DNA from: an uncultured archaeon
Lineage (GTDB): Archaea; Halobacteriota; Methanosarcinia; Methanosarcinales; Methanoperedenaceae
DNA: 64,000 nt
Assembly (NCBI GenBank): GCA_902386205.1
Contig: CABMIH010000075.1
Coordinates: 25,579 to 89,578, forward strand
Reading direction: 5' to 3'
A model generated the notes under the pieces. It searched no databases. It was not told the DNA's origin and was given only the letters and a program-made list of their open reading frames with translations. This document shows positions 1 through 7,913 of the stretch, one piece after another (position 1 is the first letter of the stretch; every line of letters begins with the position of its first letter). The position numbers and the translations under genes are program-made.

Positions 1-177
1 TAATTTCACTTCCTTTATGAAATCCCGGACCGGGGGTTCGACTCTTACGTTCATTAATTCCATCGTTGTGCGGGCATTCTCGTCCCTGAGCTCTTCAACT
101 ACCGAGGGGACTGTAATAACGCTTCCTTCCAGTCTTTTTCGTATAATGAAAAGGGAAGCGTCGGCGATGTAGATCAT
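1..177 (-). CDS. Nob1-like PIN-domain endoribonuclease, N-terminal part
   Basis: The minus strand encodes 59 residues from an ATG at 177 and runs off the left edge. The start MIYIADASLF places an Asp at residue 6, typical of the first metal-binding residue of PIN domains, followed by a TVPSVVEELRDE segment that resembles the second acidic motif of archaeal Nob1 (the endonuclease of 16S rRNA 3' maturation). Only about a third of a normal protein is present and the zinc ribbon that would settle Nob1 lies outside the window, so another PIN protein is possible. It follows bioY on the same strand with a 32-nt gap and may be co-transcribed with it. Confidence 0.6.
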   Translation of the reverse strand, partial: MIYIADASLFIIRKRLEGSVITVPSVVEELRDENARTTMELMNVRVEPPVRDFIKEVKL

Positions 178-209
178 CTGCGAATGATTCTTTTCACATG
201 AATTAATAC

Positions 210-848
210 TTATCTGGAATCAAGCTCATTACCGTATGCTGTCCTGGGGACCAATGCAGCCGCTATCGCAGAGGCTATTAATGCTTTGTATATATCAACA
301 GCTATGAAAGGCAGGGCCCCGAGCTCAATTGCTTTTTGCGCATTTACACCGAGTACGAATGATAACTGGATAACGCCTGCAAGGTAGATCAATACGATTC
401 CGATCATCATGAGACAGAATATCCCTCTAAAACTGCGGGATTTGACGTACATATCTGTGAACCATCCTATGACAAGGGAGGCCGCAATAAAACCAAGTAA
501 ATAACCGCCGGTTACTCCAAGAAGGATAGCCATACCGCTTTTCGCATCAGCGAACCATGGAACCCCGAGTGCGCCGATGACAGTGTAGAATCCCTGGCTC
601 AATCCACCGTACCACTTTCCAAGGATAACGCCTGAAAGGAGCACTGCAAAAACCTGTCCGGTGACAGGCACAGGCGTATATGGAAGGTAGAACCGCATCT
701 GGGCAAGCAGCCCTGTCAGGCATGCAAACCCAAGCGCAAGGATAACTTTGTTCGTGAATGTCGATTCAAACCGCCATTTAAAGAGGTTGTACTTAACAGA
801 CTCATATTTTACGAATGCATTTTTTAGTTCATTGCCAAATTCGGACAT
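210..848 (-). CDS. bioY: BioY biotin transporter substrate-binding (S) component
   Basis: A 212-residue integral membrane protein with about six hydrophobic segments and the BioY-type stretch GALGVPWFA near residues 90-100, followed by a TGGYLLGF motif near 112-120. BioY is the biotin-binding S component of ECF transporters, or acts alone in some organisms. No ECF ATPase or EcfT gene lies next to it here, so it would need modules encoded elsewhere or work alone. An AGGTGG sequence sits just upstream of the ATG. The N-terminal cytoplasmic extension of about 30 residues is a little longer than in many bacterial homologues. Confidence 0.88.
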   Translation of the reverse strand: MSEFGNELKNAFVKYESVKYNLFKWRFESTFTNKVILALGFACLTGLLAQMRFYLPYTPVPVTGQVFAVLLSGVILGKWYGGLSQGFYTVIGALGVPWFADAKSGMAILLGVTGGYLLGFIAASLVIGWFTDMYVKSRSFRGIFCLMMIGIVLIYLAGVIQLSFVLGVNAQKAIELGALPFIAVDIYKALIASAIAAALVPRTAYGNELDSR

Positions 849-888
849 AAGCCACCTATTGTAAACTTTTTTCCTCCAAAGGTAGACA

Positions 889-900
889 ATCTATTTAAGG
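889..900 (-). promoter_or_regulatory. Putative TATA box for bioY
   Basis: On the minus strand the sequence CCTTAAATAGAT lies about 45 nt upstream of the bioY ATG. It fits an archaeal TATA box with a transcription start roughly 25 nt further on, leaving a short leader that contains the Shine-Dalgarno sequence. Called by pattern and position only. Confidence 0.35.
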
Positions 901-921
901 TTTATTGATTAACAGTAGTCG

Positions 922-931
922 TATTTAAATA
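922..931 (+). promoter_or_regulatory. Putative TATA box for the adenosine kinase-homoserine kinase pair
   Basis: TATTTAAATA is 34 nt upstream of the ATG at 965, at the spacing expected for a short-leader archaeal transcript. It is divergent from the bioY promoter in a 116-nt intergenic region. Pattern and position only. Confidence 0.4.
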
Positions 932-964
932 CTAAAAACCCTATAATAAAGAGGGGTGGAACGT

Positions 965-1447
965 ATGGAACTAATTTCTATAAAAATAGATTCGCCGGAA
1001 GATGCGAATATGATACTCGGCCAGACACATTTCATCAAGAGCGCGCAGGATTTATACGAAGCACTGATTTCATCGGCTCCTGGAATAAAATTCGGGATCG
1101 CATTTAGCGAAGCTTCCGGGAAATGCCTGGTCAGGAGCGACGGGAATGAAGAAGAACTCAAGAAGGCAGCGGAAATCAATGCGCTTGACCTTGGATGCGG
1201 GCACAGCTTTATAATATTCATGAGGAACGCATATCCGATAAATGTTCTGAACGCGATAAAGAACGTGCAGGAAGTATGCAATATTTTCTGCGCCACCGCA
1301 AACCCTGTTGAAGTCATCATAGCCCAGACGCAAATGGGCAGGGGAATTCTTGGCGTGATAGATGGGGAAAGCCCGAAAGGCATCGAGACTTCAAAAGATG
1401 TAGAAGATAGGAAAAAATTCCTGCAGGCTATCGGATATAAGAGATAA
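965..1447 (+). CDS. Adenosine-specific kinase (DUF355 / COG1839 family)
   Basis: A 160-residue protein matching the small archaeal adenosine-kinase family along its whole length, including [20 protein letters not shown] in the middle and the [17 protein letters not shown] segment near the C-terminus. The family is thought to bind or phosphorylate adenosine; the assignment rests on limited biochemistry. I chose the ATG at 965 because a GAGGGGTG Shine-Dalgarno sequence precedes it at 951-958; a GTG at 956 would lie inside that sequence. The stop codon overlaps the start of the homoserine kinase gene by one base (TAATG), so the two are very likely co-translated. Confidence 0.8.
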   Translation: MELISIKIDSPEDANMILGQTHFIKSAQDLYEALISSAPGIKFGIAFSEASGKCLVRSDGNEEELKKAAEINALDLGCGHSFIIFMRNAYPINVLNAIKNVQEVCNIFCATANPVEVIIAQTQMGRGILGVIDGESPKGIETSKDVEDRKKFLQAIGYKR

Positions 1448-2340
1448 TGGAAAAGGATTATCTGAAAGTCAGGGTTCCTGCCACTTCTGCAAATCTTGGG
1501 GCAGGATTTGATGTGTTCGGCATCGCCCTGGAAGTACCTTTTGACATACTGGAGATTGAAAAAAGCGACAGGATAGAGATCATAGTCAGGGGAAAAGGTT
1601 CTGAACACATACCTACTGACCCGCGAAATAACACTGCCGGGGTTGTGGCTTCCATCCTTGGAAAAACCGTGAAGATCATAATAAACAGGAATATTCCCTT
1701 AAGCAGCGGGCTTGGTAGCAGCGCAGCGCCTGCTGCCGGGGTTGCCTGGGCGCTGAACGAGATGTATGAACTCGGGCTTTCAAGAGAAGAGCTTGTAAGA
1801 ATCGCTGCCAGGGGCGAACAGGCAGCATCAGGGGTTGCGCATGCCGATAACGTGGCGCCGGCGATATACGGAGGTTTTGTGATAGTTCATAAGGATAAAA
1901 TAATTTCCCTGAAGGTGGAAAATATCGGGATCGTTGCAGTACATCCCGAGATAATCGTAAGCACGCGGGTAGCCCGTGCCATGCTGCCGGGAAAAATGAA
2001 TATCGATGATGTTTCATTTAACATCGGGAGTGCGGCGTCAATGGTAGTGGGCATGATGAAAAGTGACATAAAGCTAATAGGAGAAAGTATGGAGAGCAGG
2101 GTCATAGAAAGGATACGCTCAGGGCTCATAAGGGGGTATTCCCTGGTAAAGAAAAAGGCGCTTGACGCCGGAGCTGCCGGGGTGACGATAAGTGGCTCAG
2201 GGCCGACCATGATAGCTGTCTGCAGGATGGATGAGAGGGAGAGAATCGCAAAAGCCATGATGCAAGGTTTTTCAGAAAGCCATGTCAGGAGCGAGGCTTT
2301 TATTACAACTATCGGGAGAGGGGTGGAGATAATAGGGTAA
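1447..2340 (+). CDS. thrB: Homoserine kinase (GHMP family)
   Basis: This 297-residue GHMP kinase phosphorylates homoserine on the route to threonine. It has the N-terminal PATSANLGAGFDVFGIAL signature of ThrB (residues 11-28), the GHMP phosphate-binding loop IPLSSGLGSSAAPAAG (83-98) and the C-terminal VTISGSGPTMIAV motif near 245-258. Length matches the family. It starts within the stop codon of the upstream kinase gene and is followed directly by a run of seven T, a likely end of the transcript. Confidence 0.93.
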   Translation: MEKDYLKVRVPATSANLGAGFDVFGIALEVPFDILEIEKSDRIEIIVRGKGSEHIPTDPRNNTAGVVASILGKTVKIIINRNIPLSSGLGSSAAPAAGVAWALNEMYELGLSREELVRIAARGEQAASGVAHADNVAPAIYGGFVIVHKDKIISLKVENIGIVAVHPEIIVSTRVARAMLPGKMNIDDVSFNIGSAASMVVGMMKSDIKLIGESMESRVIERIRSGLIRGYSLVKKKALDAGAAGVTISGSGPTMIAVCRMDERERIAKAMMQGFSESHVRSEAFITTIGRGVEIIG

Positions 2341-2347
2341 TTTTTTT
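2341..2347 (+). terminator. T-tract after homoserine kinase gene
   Basis: Seven consecutive T residues follow the stop codon of thrB directly, without a preceding hairpin. Archaeal RNA polymerase often terminates at such U-tracts. The same AT-rich stretch could also be part of the purP promoter, as purP starts 41 nt further on. Confidence 0.35.
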
Positions 2348-2388
2348 AATATCGCAACCTTTTAGACTTATAAAACCTACAAGCAATT

Positions 2389-3543
2389 ATGATCGACAGG
2401 AAGGAGATTATCGAAGTATTATCTGATTACGACCTCAGCGAAACCACCATTGGAGTCCTTGCATCCCACTCCGCCCTTGATGTCTGTGACGGCGCCGTGG
2501 AAGAAGGGTTCATGACTCATGCTGTATGTGAGAAAGGGCGCGAGAAGACATATACTGAATATTTCAGGGCAGAGAGGCAGGACGGAAAACTCATCCGCGG
2601 TATCGTTGACAGCGCAGATGTTTATACTAAATTCAATGAGATCCTAAAACCCGATAACCAGAAGAAACTGCGGGATAAGAACACGATTTTCATACCGAAT
2701 CGCTCGTTCACTTCTTATTGCGGTATAGACGAAATTGAAGATGACTTCAAGGTCCCTATGTTCGGGAGCAGGAACCTGCTGCGAAGCGAAGAGCGCGGCA
2801 TTGAGCGGGATTATTACTGGCTGCTTGAGAAAGCAGGTCTCCCGTATCCTGAAAAGATCGGAAAACCCGAAGACATCGACTGCCTTGTGATGGTTAAGCT
2901 CCCGCATGCTGTCAAGAAACTTGAGCGCGGGTTCTTCACAGCCTCCTCCTATGATGAATTCAAACAGAAATCAGAAGCGCTTATGGAACAGGGTGTGATA
3001 ACGCAGGATGCGCTTGCGGAGGCAAGGATAGAGAGGTATATAATCGGCCCTGTCTTCAACCTTGACATGTTCTATTCACCAATAGAAGAAAAGATGAGCA
3101 GGATCGAACTTCTGGGCATCGACTGGCGTTTCGAGACAAGCCTTGACGGGCATGTGCGATTGCCTGCGCCCCAGCAGATGACGCTCAATGAGCGCCAGAT
3201 TACTCCCGAATACACGGTATGCGGGCACAATTCCGCAACGCTTCGTGAGTCTTTGCTTGAGGACGCGTTCGAGCTTGCAGAAAAATACGTAAAGGCGACC
3301 CAGAAATACTATAAACCCGGCATTATCGGGCCCTTCTGCCTCCAGACATGCGTGGATAAAGACCTTAATTTCTATGTTTACGATGTGGCGCCGCGCGTGG
3401 GAGGGGGGACCAATGTGCACGTTTCTGTAGGTCATCCTTACGGCAATACCCTCTGGCGCAGACCCATGAGCACGGGGCGCCGCGTGGCGATGGAGATAAG
3501 AAAGGCTATCGAGCAGGAAAGGATGGAAGAGATAGTGACTTAG
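2389..3543 (+). CDS. purP: Formate-dependent AICAR ligase PurP
   Basis: A 384-residue ATP-grasp enzyme of the archaeal PurP family, which makes FAICAR from AICAR, formate and ATP in purine biosynthesis in place of folate-dependent PurH. Seen in the sequence are the N-terminal IGVLASHSALDVCDGAVEEG nucleotide-binding segment and the C-terminal YDVAPRVGGGTNVHV and PYGNTLWRRPMSTGRR motifs. Length is usual for the family, although some genomes have PurP paralogues of unclear role. It ends in a TAG codon (3541-3543), relevant to the in-frame UAG seen in the Memo gene of this window. It converges with mptD, four bases away. Confidence 0.88.
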   Translation: MIDRKEIIEVLSDYDLSETTIGVLASHSALDVCDGAVEEGFMTHAVCEKGREKTYTEYFRAERQDGKLIRGIVDSADVYTKFNEILKPDNQKKLRDKNTIFIPNRSFTSYCGIDEIEDDFKVPMFGSRNLLRSEERGIERDYYWLLEKAGLPYPEKIGKPEDIDCLVMVKLPHAVKKLERGFFTASSYDEFKQKSEALMEQGVITQDALAEARIERYIIGPVFNLDMFYSPIEEKMSRIELLGIDWRFETSLDGHVRLPAPQQMTLNERQITPEYTVCGHNSATLRESLLEDAFELAEKYVKATQKYYKPGIIGPFCLQTCVDKDLNFYVYDVAPRVGGGTNVHVSVGHPYGNTLWRRPMSTGRRVAMEIRKAIEQERMEEIVT

Positions 3544-3547
3544 GTGC

Positions 3548-3904
3548 TTACATCTCCTCGATCCGTTTAACGCTCATCATCGGGTAATCATTTTCCTCAT
3601 CGTATGCCAGCTCTGCATACGCTATCGTACTCTTATACCGTACCTGCAGGCTCACATGCAGCATTCTCCCTTCCAGTTCACAGTACCCGAATTTGGGATT
3701 CTCCCTTTTCGCAACCATTTCCCTGTCGATCGAAACGCTGATGCTTCTCACATACGGCTGGAGAATAATGCTGTCCTCTATAGTCCGCTCCATGCTCTCA
3801 GCCGTATCCTTGCTGATTGGAGTTCCAATGAACTGGTGATACAATGCGCCAAGTTTAATCCCTGCTTCAAAAACCGCCTTATCGCGGTCATTCACTTCTT
3901 CCAT
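3548..3904 (-). CDS. mptD: 7,8-dihydroneopterin aldolase MptD (DUF381 family)
   Basis: A 118-residue protein with the pattern of archaeal MptD: NDRDKAVFEAGIKLGALYHQ near the N-terminus, SILQPYVRSISVSID in the middle, and FGYCELEGRMLHVSLQVRY. MptD cleaves 7,8-dihydroneopterin to the hydroxymethyl pterin used for tetrahydromethanopterin, which suits a C1-metabolising archaeon. I chose the ATG at 3904 because GGAGG sits at the correct distance upstream; a longer in-frame extension to 3961 would lie inside pssA. It overlaps pssA by 17 nt and appears to be the last gene of the artA-asd-pssA-mptD run. Confidence 0.8.
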   Translation of the reverse strand: MEEVNDRDKAVFEAGIKLGALYHQFIGTPISKDTAESMERTIEDSIILQPYVRSISVSIDREMVAKRENPKFGYCELEGRMLHVSLQVRYKSTIAYAELAYDEENDYPMMSVKRIEEM

Positions 3905-4580
3905 AAATCCTCCTTCCGATAGGAACCAGTATATACGCAAACACAAGGCCAAACAATACAAGTGATACAGGCCTTACGATTTCAGTATATCCCAGGTAAA
4001 ATGCCATAATATCAAGAACAAGCATTATTCCCATGGGCGCAAGGATGACCGGGTGTTTCAATTTGGGGTAACTGATCGTGCTGACCATTAGAATTGATAT
4101 CATAATAAGAAATAAACCAAAAGCGGGTTTTACATACGGATCTGGAAGATAATCTTTCACAAGGAGAAATAACGCCACGATAAAACCGCCTGATGTTATA
4201 GGTATTCCTTCAAAACCATCTTTTTTTCCTGTCACGTTGAACCTGGCAAGACGAAGGATGCCGCATACCAGGAAAAGCCCTGCGGCAAGCCATGCAAAGA
4301 TCCCTGAATCGAGCAGGAAAACAAGGGCAGCAACGGCGGGTGCGGCTCCGAAAGATATGGCATCTGAAAGTGAATCAAGGTTGGCGCCAAGAACGCCAAA
4401 ACCAGAGTACCTTGCCACTGCCCCGTCCGCCCCGTCCGCTATGACGGCCAGAAGGATCAGCACGAGCGCGCTGTTAAACTGGCCCTGGAATATCATTATT
4501 ATCGAGGCAAAACCAAGCAGCGCATTTATAAGAGTGACAATATCCGCAGGTTTGATAAGTTTAAGGATGTTCTCACTCAT
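3888..4580 (-). CDS. pssA: Archaetidylserine synthase (CDP-alcohol phosphatidyltransferase)
   Basis: A 230-residue membrane enzyme with the CDP-alcohol phosphotransferase signature D-G-A-x(4)-A-R-x(8)-G-x(3)-D-x(3)-D, seen as DGADGAVARYSGFGVLGAN followed by LDSLSD, near residues 49-73. It should join serine to CDP-archaeol. Several hydrophobic segments follow. The ATG at 4580 is preferred over the GTG at 4589 because a GGTGA sequence then lies at the right distance. It is directly downstream of asd, the enzyme that decarboxylates its product, and of artA. Confidence 0.85.
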   Translation of the reverse strand: MSENILKLIKPADIVTLINALLGFASIIMIFQGQFNSALVLILLAVIADGADGAVARYSGFGVLGANLDSLSDAISFGAAPAVAALVFLLDSGIFAWLAAGLFLVCGILRLARFNVTGKKDGFEGIPITSGGFIVALFLLVKDYLPDPYVKPAFGLFLIMISILMVSTISYPKLKHPVILAPMGIMLVLDIMAFYLGYTEIVRPVSLVLFGLVFAYILVPIGRRIYGRSE

Positions 4581-4585
4581 GCTTA

Positions 4586-5215
4586 TCACCTTGTTTTTTC
4601 TTTTTTCATTGCGATCACGGTCTCTCCGGCTTTTACTTTATCATTTATCCCGACCGTGAATTCATATATTTCAGGGACGACCACGTCCACGCGCGAGCCA
4701 AAACGTATCATACCTATGCGCTCACCCCTCTTCACATGGCTCCCTTCACTGATATACGAAACTATGCGCCTGGTCAGGACACCTGCTATCTGGGTCAGCT
4801 CAAGGGTGCCGTGGTCAGTGCTTAATACAACGTGGTTGCGCTCATTCACAAATGAATCCTTGTTGAACGCCGGGATATAACCTCCCGGCTTATAATCGAG
4901 ATGTGTAACAGTACCGCCAAGAGGGGCACGGTTCACATGGACATTATGTATGTTCATAAAAATGCAGACAGTCCGGTTCTTTATTGATATCACTTTACCA
5001 TCTGCCGGCGATACAGCGTCGTCCTCATTTCCCAGGGGCTTACGTTGGGGGTCGCGGAAGAAAATAATAAAAAAGATCGAAAGGAGCATTCCTGTAATAG
5101 ACAGGAAATATAACAGGATCGACAGGTAGCCGCTTGAAATCCATGCGGAATATCCTGTTACAATAGTTGAAAGCAACACCGCGCCGATCCAGGAAAATGA
5201 ACCCTTAGCCATCAT
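4586..5215 (-). CDS. asd: Archaetidylserine decarboxylase (pyruvoyl enzyme)
   Basis: A 209-residue short-form phosphatidylserine decarboxylase homologue that converts archaetidylserine to archaetidylethanolamine. Two hydrophobic segments occupy residues 8-54; SPADGKV (69-75) and NIHNVHVNRAP (88-98) are family motifs. RFGSRVDVVVP near 171-181 carries the Gly-Ser pair (173-174) where the proenzyme would cleave itself to form the pyruvoyl group. The ATG at 5212 is an equally likely start. Its 3' end overlaps the Shine-Dalgarno region of pssA and its 5' end overlaps artA by about 8 nt. Confidence 0.87.
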   Translation of the reverse strand: MMAKGSFSWIGAVLLSTIVTGYSAWISSGYLSILLYFLSITGMLLSIFFIIFFRDPQRKPLGNEDDAVSPADGKVISIKNRTVCIFMNIHNVHVNRAPLGGTVTHLDYKPGGYIPAFNKDSFVNERNHVVLSTDHGTLELTQIAGVLTRRIVSYISEGSHVKRGERIGMIRFGSRVDVVVPEIYEFTVGINDKVKAGETVIAMKKEKTR

Positions 5216-6020
5216 TTTTGAGTATACCTCCGACCAGGTTCAAAACACCGTCTATCATATCAAGAATTTCTGGAAGTATTTTCAATACCGCATAGGCTAT
5301 TAAGAACAGCGCGACAAGAGAACCCACTTTTGCGATGACCGTATGCGCAATATAAAAACTCATATCAGGGTCGCCGAACCAGTTCATCCCGTACGCATCA
5401 ACCACAAAGACATTTCGTATCAGGTTCAAAACGTAGATAACTGGAACCGATACAAGGAATGCGGATGCAAGCCGTTTGATCGGTGCGTTAACGCTTGCGA
5501 TTATACCGATGAACAGGGCTATGCTTTCAATCGCCGTGCATGCAAGTATTATTTCGACTTTGTACCCATTGACCGCGATAAGGTTCCAGTCCAGCCTTGT
5601 TATCATTATACCTAAAACCGATGCAAGCCAGACGGTCTGGTCTGTTACTGTTGATATGATCCATGTATTCATTACATCGATTTCTGAAAAGATAAAATAA
5701 GAGATTCCCCCGATGGCCGCAGCAGTTGTGGCCATGAAAAGCGAGGTAGTAATATTAATGCCATTAATGTCCCTCTGTATCCTTTTATCATGGCGCATCA
5801 TGACATAACCGATGAAAACGCATAATATAGCGGCAAGTACCGTAACGGCCACATTCACATAGTCACCCAGTTGGGCATAATGCGGTGACTGGAATAACCA
5901 GTGAACGGCAAAAAACGCCCAGCCCGCGCCGGCAACTGAAAGTTTGAGGTTTTTCTGCCCTGGTATGACCGAGGCCGCAATAAGTAATCCGAGGGCTATC
6001 CAGAGTATGTTTTCTATCAT
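5205..6020 (-). CDS. artA: Archaeosortase A
   Basis: A 271-residue polytopic membrane protein. The motif ILACTAIESIALFIG puts the candidate nucleophile Cys at residue 161; LNLIRNVFVV gives Arg202 and FYIAHTVIAKVGS gives His226, the pattern of exosortases and archaeosortases. Archaeosortase A removes the PGF-CTERM tail of surface proteins and attaches a lipid. I used the ATG at 6020; an upstream in-frame extension of 26 residues looks non-coding. In Haloferax, PssA and PssD are needed for this lipid anchoring, so the overlap of artA with asd and pssA in one run is functionally sensible. No PGF-CTERM substrate was found in this window. Confidence 0.88.
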   Translation of the reverse strand: MIENILWIALGLLIAASVIPGQKNLKLSVAGAGWAFFAVHWLFQSPHYAQLGDYVNVAVTVLAAILCVFIGYVMMRHDKRIQRDINGINITTSLFMATTAAAIGGISYFIFSEIDVMNTWIISTVTDQTVWLASVLGIMITRLDWNLIAVNGYKVEIILACTAIESIALFIGIIASVNAPIKRLASAFLVSVPVIYVLNLIRNVFVVDAYGMNWFGDPDMSFYIAHTVIAKVGSLVALFLIAYAVLKILPEILDMIDGVLNLVGGILKNDG

Positions 6021-6241
6021 ATTATAATCACATATTATTTCATAAAAGATAATATAATTTGGTACGATTTTTTCTTGAATCCCACCTTTTGTCTGCAAGG
6101 TTATTAAATCTCTCGTTATCCAATAAAAAAAATTGAACGTACAGCGAAAACCTCAGGCAAAAAACAATCTACGTTAGCTTTATGTAATATGAAAGGTATC
6201 TGGAGGAACACTGAATCATCTTTTTATGATTCTAATTCGTA

Positions 6242-6323
6242 GCAAGCATCCGCTTGTGGCGTATGGATCGAAACGATCCGAACGCAGGAATGTTGCGTGA
6301 GTCGGACCATGAAAGGTCTTACG
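6242..6323 (+). promoter_or_regulatory. Structured leader upstream of the L18e gene
   Basis: Three hairpins are packed into about 80 nt: GCAAGC/GCTTGT with a 4-nt loop (6242-6257), GGATCG/CGATCC with a 3-nt loop (6265-6279), and CGTGAG/CTTACG enclosing ACC/GGT (6296-6323). The last one ends on the first base of the GGAGG Shine-Dalgarno sequence at 6323-6327. The 312-nt gap between artA and L18e otherwise shows only AT-rich sequence. Such a structure could couple ribosomal protein levels to translation; this is an inference from folding by eye. Confidence 0.45.
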
Positions 6324-6332
6324 GAGGAAAGA

Positions 6333-6695
6333 ATGAAAAATAATTACAAAACAAATATTCAGCTTTTAGACCTGATATCGGGTCTTAAGAAGCAGTCGAG
6401 GGAAAAAGAAGTACCTCTCTGGCGGGATATTGCCATCAGGCTTGAGCGCCCGACCCGTAATTGTCCTGAAGTCAACCTCAGCAGGATAAACAGGTACACG
6501 AAAGAAAATGATCTGATACTTGTTCCTGGAAAAGTCCTTGGAGCGGGTGAAGTGGATCACCAGTTAACTGTGGCTGCATTAAGTTTCAGCGGTAGCGCGA
6601 GGAACAAAATAACGGCTGCCGGCGGTTCCTGCCTTTCTATCCGGGAGCTTATGAACAAGAACCCCGAAGGTTCAAAAGTAAGGATAATGGGGTGA
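6333..6695 (+). CDS. rpl18e: Ribosomal protein L18e
   Basis: A 120-residue large-subunit protein starting MKNNYKTNIQLLDLISGL, with VNLSRINRYTKENDLILVPG and VLGAGEVDHQLTVAALSFS, as in archaeal L18e. The start at 6333 is set by GGAGG at 6323-6327 and by family length; a GTG at 6297 would add 12 residues encoded by the structured leader. First gene of a ribosomal protein-RNA polymerase operon. In many archaea rpoD lies upstream, but here the neighbour is artA, so the operon starts afresh. Confidence 0.93.
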   Translation: MKNNYKTNIQLLDLISGLKKQSREKEVPLWRDIAIRLERPTRNCPEVNLSRINRYTKENDLILVPGKVLGAGEVDHQLTVAALSFSGSARNKITAAGGSCLSIRELMNKNPEGSKVRIMG

Positions 6696-6699
6696 AAAA

Positions 6700-7119
6700 A
6701 TGGTAGTAATCGACGCTAATAATCTCATTCTGGGAAGAATGGCCAGTATAGTCGCACAGCGATTATTAAATGGCGAAGAAATCAAAATCATAAATGCAGA
6801 AAAAGCGATTATTTCAGGAAGAAAGGACACGACATTTGATCGATATAAAAAATACGTTGCAAGGGGCTCAAGGGAATTCGGACCCCATTTCCCGAGACGT
6901 CCTGACCAGATAATTGCAAGGACTGTAAGAGGAATGATCCCCCATACGAAAATGACGGGAAGGGAAGCACATAACAGGTTAAAAGTATATGTCGGCGTAC
7001 CTGTGGAATTGAGCAAAGAACCGGCCAGCACGCTGGAAAACGCAAGCATCACACGCCTCAGCACGAGCAATTACACCGTGCTTGGGGAGCTTAGCAAAAG
7101 ATTAGGTTCAAAATATTAG
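6700..7119 (+). CDS. rpl13: Ribosomal protein L13
   Basis: A 139-residue L13 (uL13) with the N-terminal VVIDANNLILGRMASIVAQ, the central SREFGPHFPRRPDQIIARTV and GMIPHTKMTGREAHNRLKVY. It follows L18e by four bases. It ends in a TAG codon, and the next gene, S9, lies in the same reading frame only nine bases further, so this single UAG keeps two ribosomal proteins apart. Confidence 0.96.
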   Translation: MVVIDANNLILGRMASIVAQRLLNGEEIKIINAEKAIISGRKDTTFDRYKKYVARGSREFGPHFPRRPDQIIARTVRGMIPHTKMTGREAHNRLKVYVGVPVELSKEPASTLENASITRLSTSNYTVLGELSKRLGSKY

Positions 7120-7128
7120 GTGTTATAC

Positions 7129-7527
7129 ATGAAAATCGTTAATTCATCTGGAAAAAGAAAAACCGCAATCGCCCGGGCAACCCTCCGGGAAGGAAAAGGA
7201 CGGATAAGGGTAAACAAGAAACCTATCGAGATAGTAGAGCCCGAACTGATCCGCCTCAAGATGTCAGAACCTCTTGAATTTGCAAATAACGTTCTCCCGA
7301 CAGTAGATATTGATGTCAATGTGCACGGAGGCGGTATCTTCGGTCAAGCGGGCGCGGTCCGCACGGCCATCGCAAGAGGTCTTGTAGAATGGACGAATGA
7401 TACTGCGCTCAGGGATGCAATGGCACAGTATGACAGGAGTCTGCTCGTAAACGACACACGCTATAAACTTCCCAAGAAATTCGGTGGGCGTGGTGCCAGG
7501 AAGAGAAGACAGAAATCATACAGGTGA
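7129..7527 (+). CDS. rps9: Ribosomal protein S9
   Basis: A 132-residue uS9 with the N-terminal [20 protein letters not shown], central [20 protein letters not shown] and the basic C-terminal tail [14 protein letters not shown] that reaches the ribosomal P site. The ATG at 7129 fits the family and has a TAGGTG sequence upstream that overlaps the end of L13; a GTG at 7120 is less likely. Confidence 0.95.
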   Translation: MKIVNSSGKRKTAIARATLREGKGRIRVNKKPIEIVEPELIRLKMSEPLEFANNVLPTVDIDVNVHGGGIFGQAGAVRTAIARGLVEWTNDTALRDAMAQYDRSLLVNDTRYKLPKKFGGRGARKRRQKSYR

Positions 7528-7530
7528 AAC

Positions 7531-7716
7531 ATGATCCCGGTACGGTGCTTTTCATGTGGTAATGTCATCTCAAGCGTATGGGATGAATATAAAAAGCGAA
7601 TCCAGACAGAAGACCCCGGTAAAGTGCTTGATGACCTGGGTATTGAACGATACTGCTGCAGGAGAATGCTGCTGACCCACGTAGAGTTGGTGGACCTGCT
7701 GGCGCCGTACCAGTGA
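7531..7716 (+). CDS. rpoN: RNA polymerase subunit N (Rpb10 homologue)
   Basis: A 61-residue zinc-bundle protein with CxxC at residues 6 and 9 and the adjacent Cys pair at 42-43, the invariant pattern of RpoN/Rpb10. It supports assembly of the RNA polymerase platform with subunits D and L. It follows S9 by three bases and ends three bases before tRNA-Pro. Confidence 0.96.
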   Translation: MIPVRCFSCGNVISSVWDEYKKRIQTEDPGKVLDDLGIERYCCRRMLLTHVELVDLLAPYQ

Positions 7717-7719
7717 GGA

Positions 7720-7794
7720 GGGGTTGTAGGGTAGCCTGGTCCATCCTATGGCGTTCGGGACGCCGTGACCTGAGTTCAAATCTCAGCAACCCCA
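7720..7794 (+). tRNA. tRNA-Pro (anticodon CGG)
   Basis: Seven-pair acceptor GGGGTTG/CAACCCC (7720-7726 with 7787-7793), a D-arm with GGGTAGCCTGGT, an anticodon stem TGGCG/CGCCG enclosing the loop TTCGGGA (anticodon CGG), and a T-arm CTGAG/CTCAG with loop TTCAAAT. The discriminator is A and no CCA is encoded. The gene is embedded in the operon between rpoN and rpoK, so the tRNA is probably cut from the polycistronic transcript. Confidence 0.95.
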
Positions 7795-7829
7795 TTCAGG
7801 TTATGGCATTGGAAAAGAACATGAACCAC

Positions 7830-7848
7830 TCCCGGAGGGACTCCGGGA
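7830..7848 (+). other. Perfect 8-bp hairpin between tRNA-Pro and rpoK
   Basis: TCCCGGAG and CTCCGGGA are exact complements separated by GGA, followed by an A-rich stretch. It lies 36 nt downstream of the tRNA in the 119-nt gap before rpoK. It may protect the rpoK-S2 part of the transcript after tRNA excision or attenuate transcription; no U-tract follows, so a terminator is less likely. Confidence 0.4.
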
Positions 7849-7913
7849 AAAATAATAGTTAGTTGGAATTAAAAATCTTTGAACTTTCAGCTGTTTGTTT
7901 TTGAGGTGATTAG

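Noticed and set aside
925..1608. 227-codon minus-strand frame opposite the adenosine kinase gene
   Set aside because: The plus strand encodes a recognisable protein with ribosome site; the minus frame matches no family.
7117..7119. General recoding of UAG as pyrrolysine across the window
   Set aside because: UAG ends several ordinary genes (PurP, L13, EF-1beta). Reading through the L13 UAG would fuse L13 and S9. Only the Memo gene has a UAG within a homologous region.
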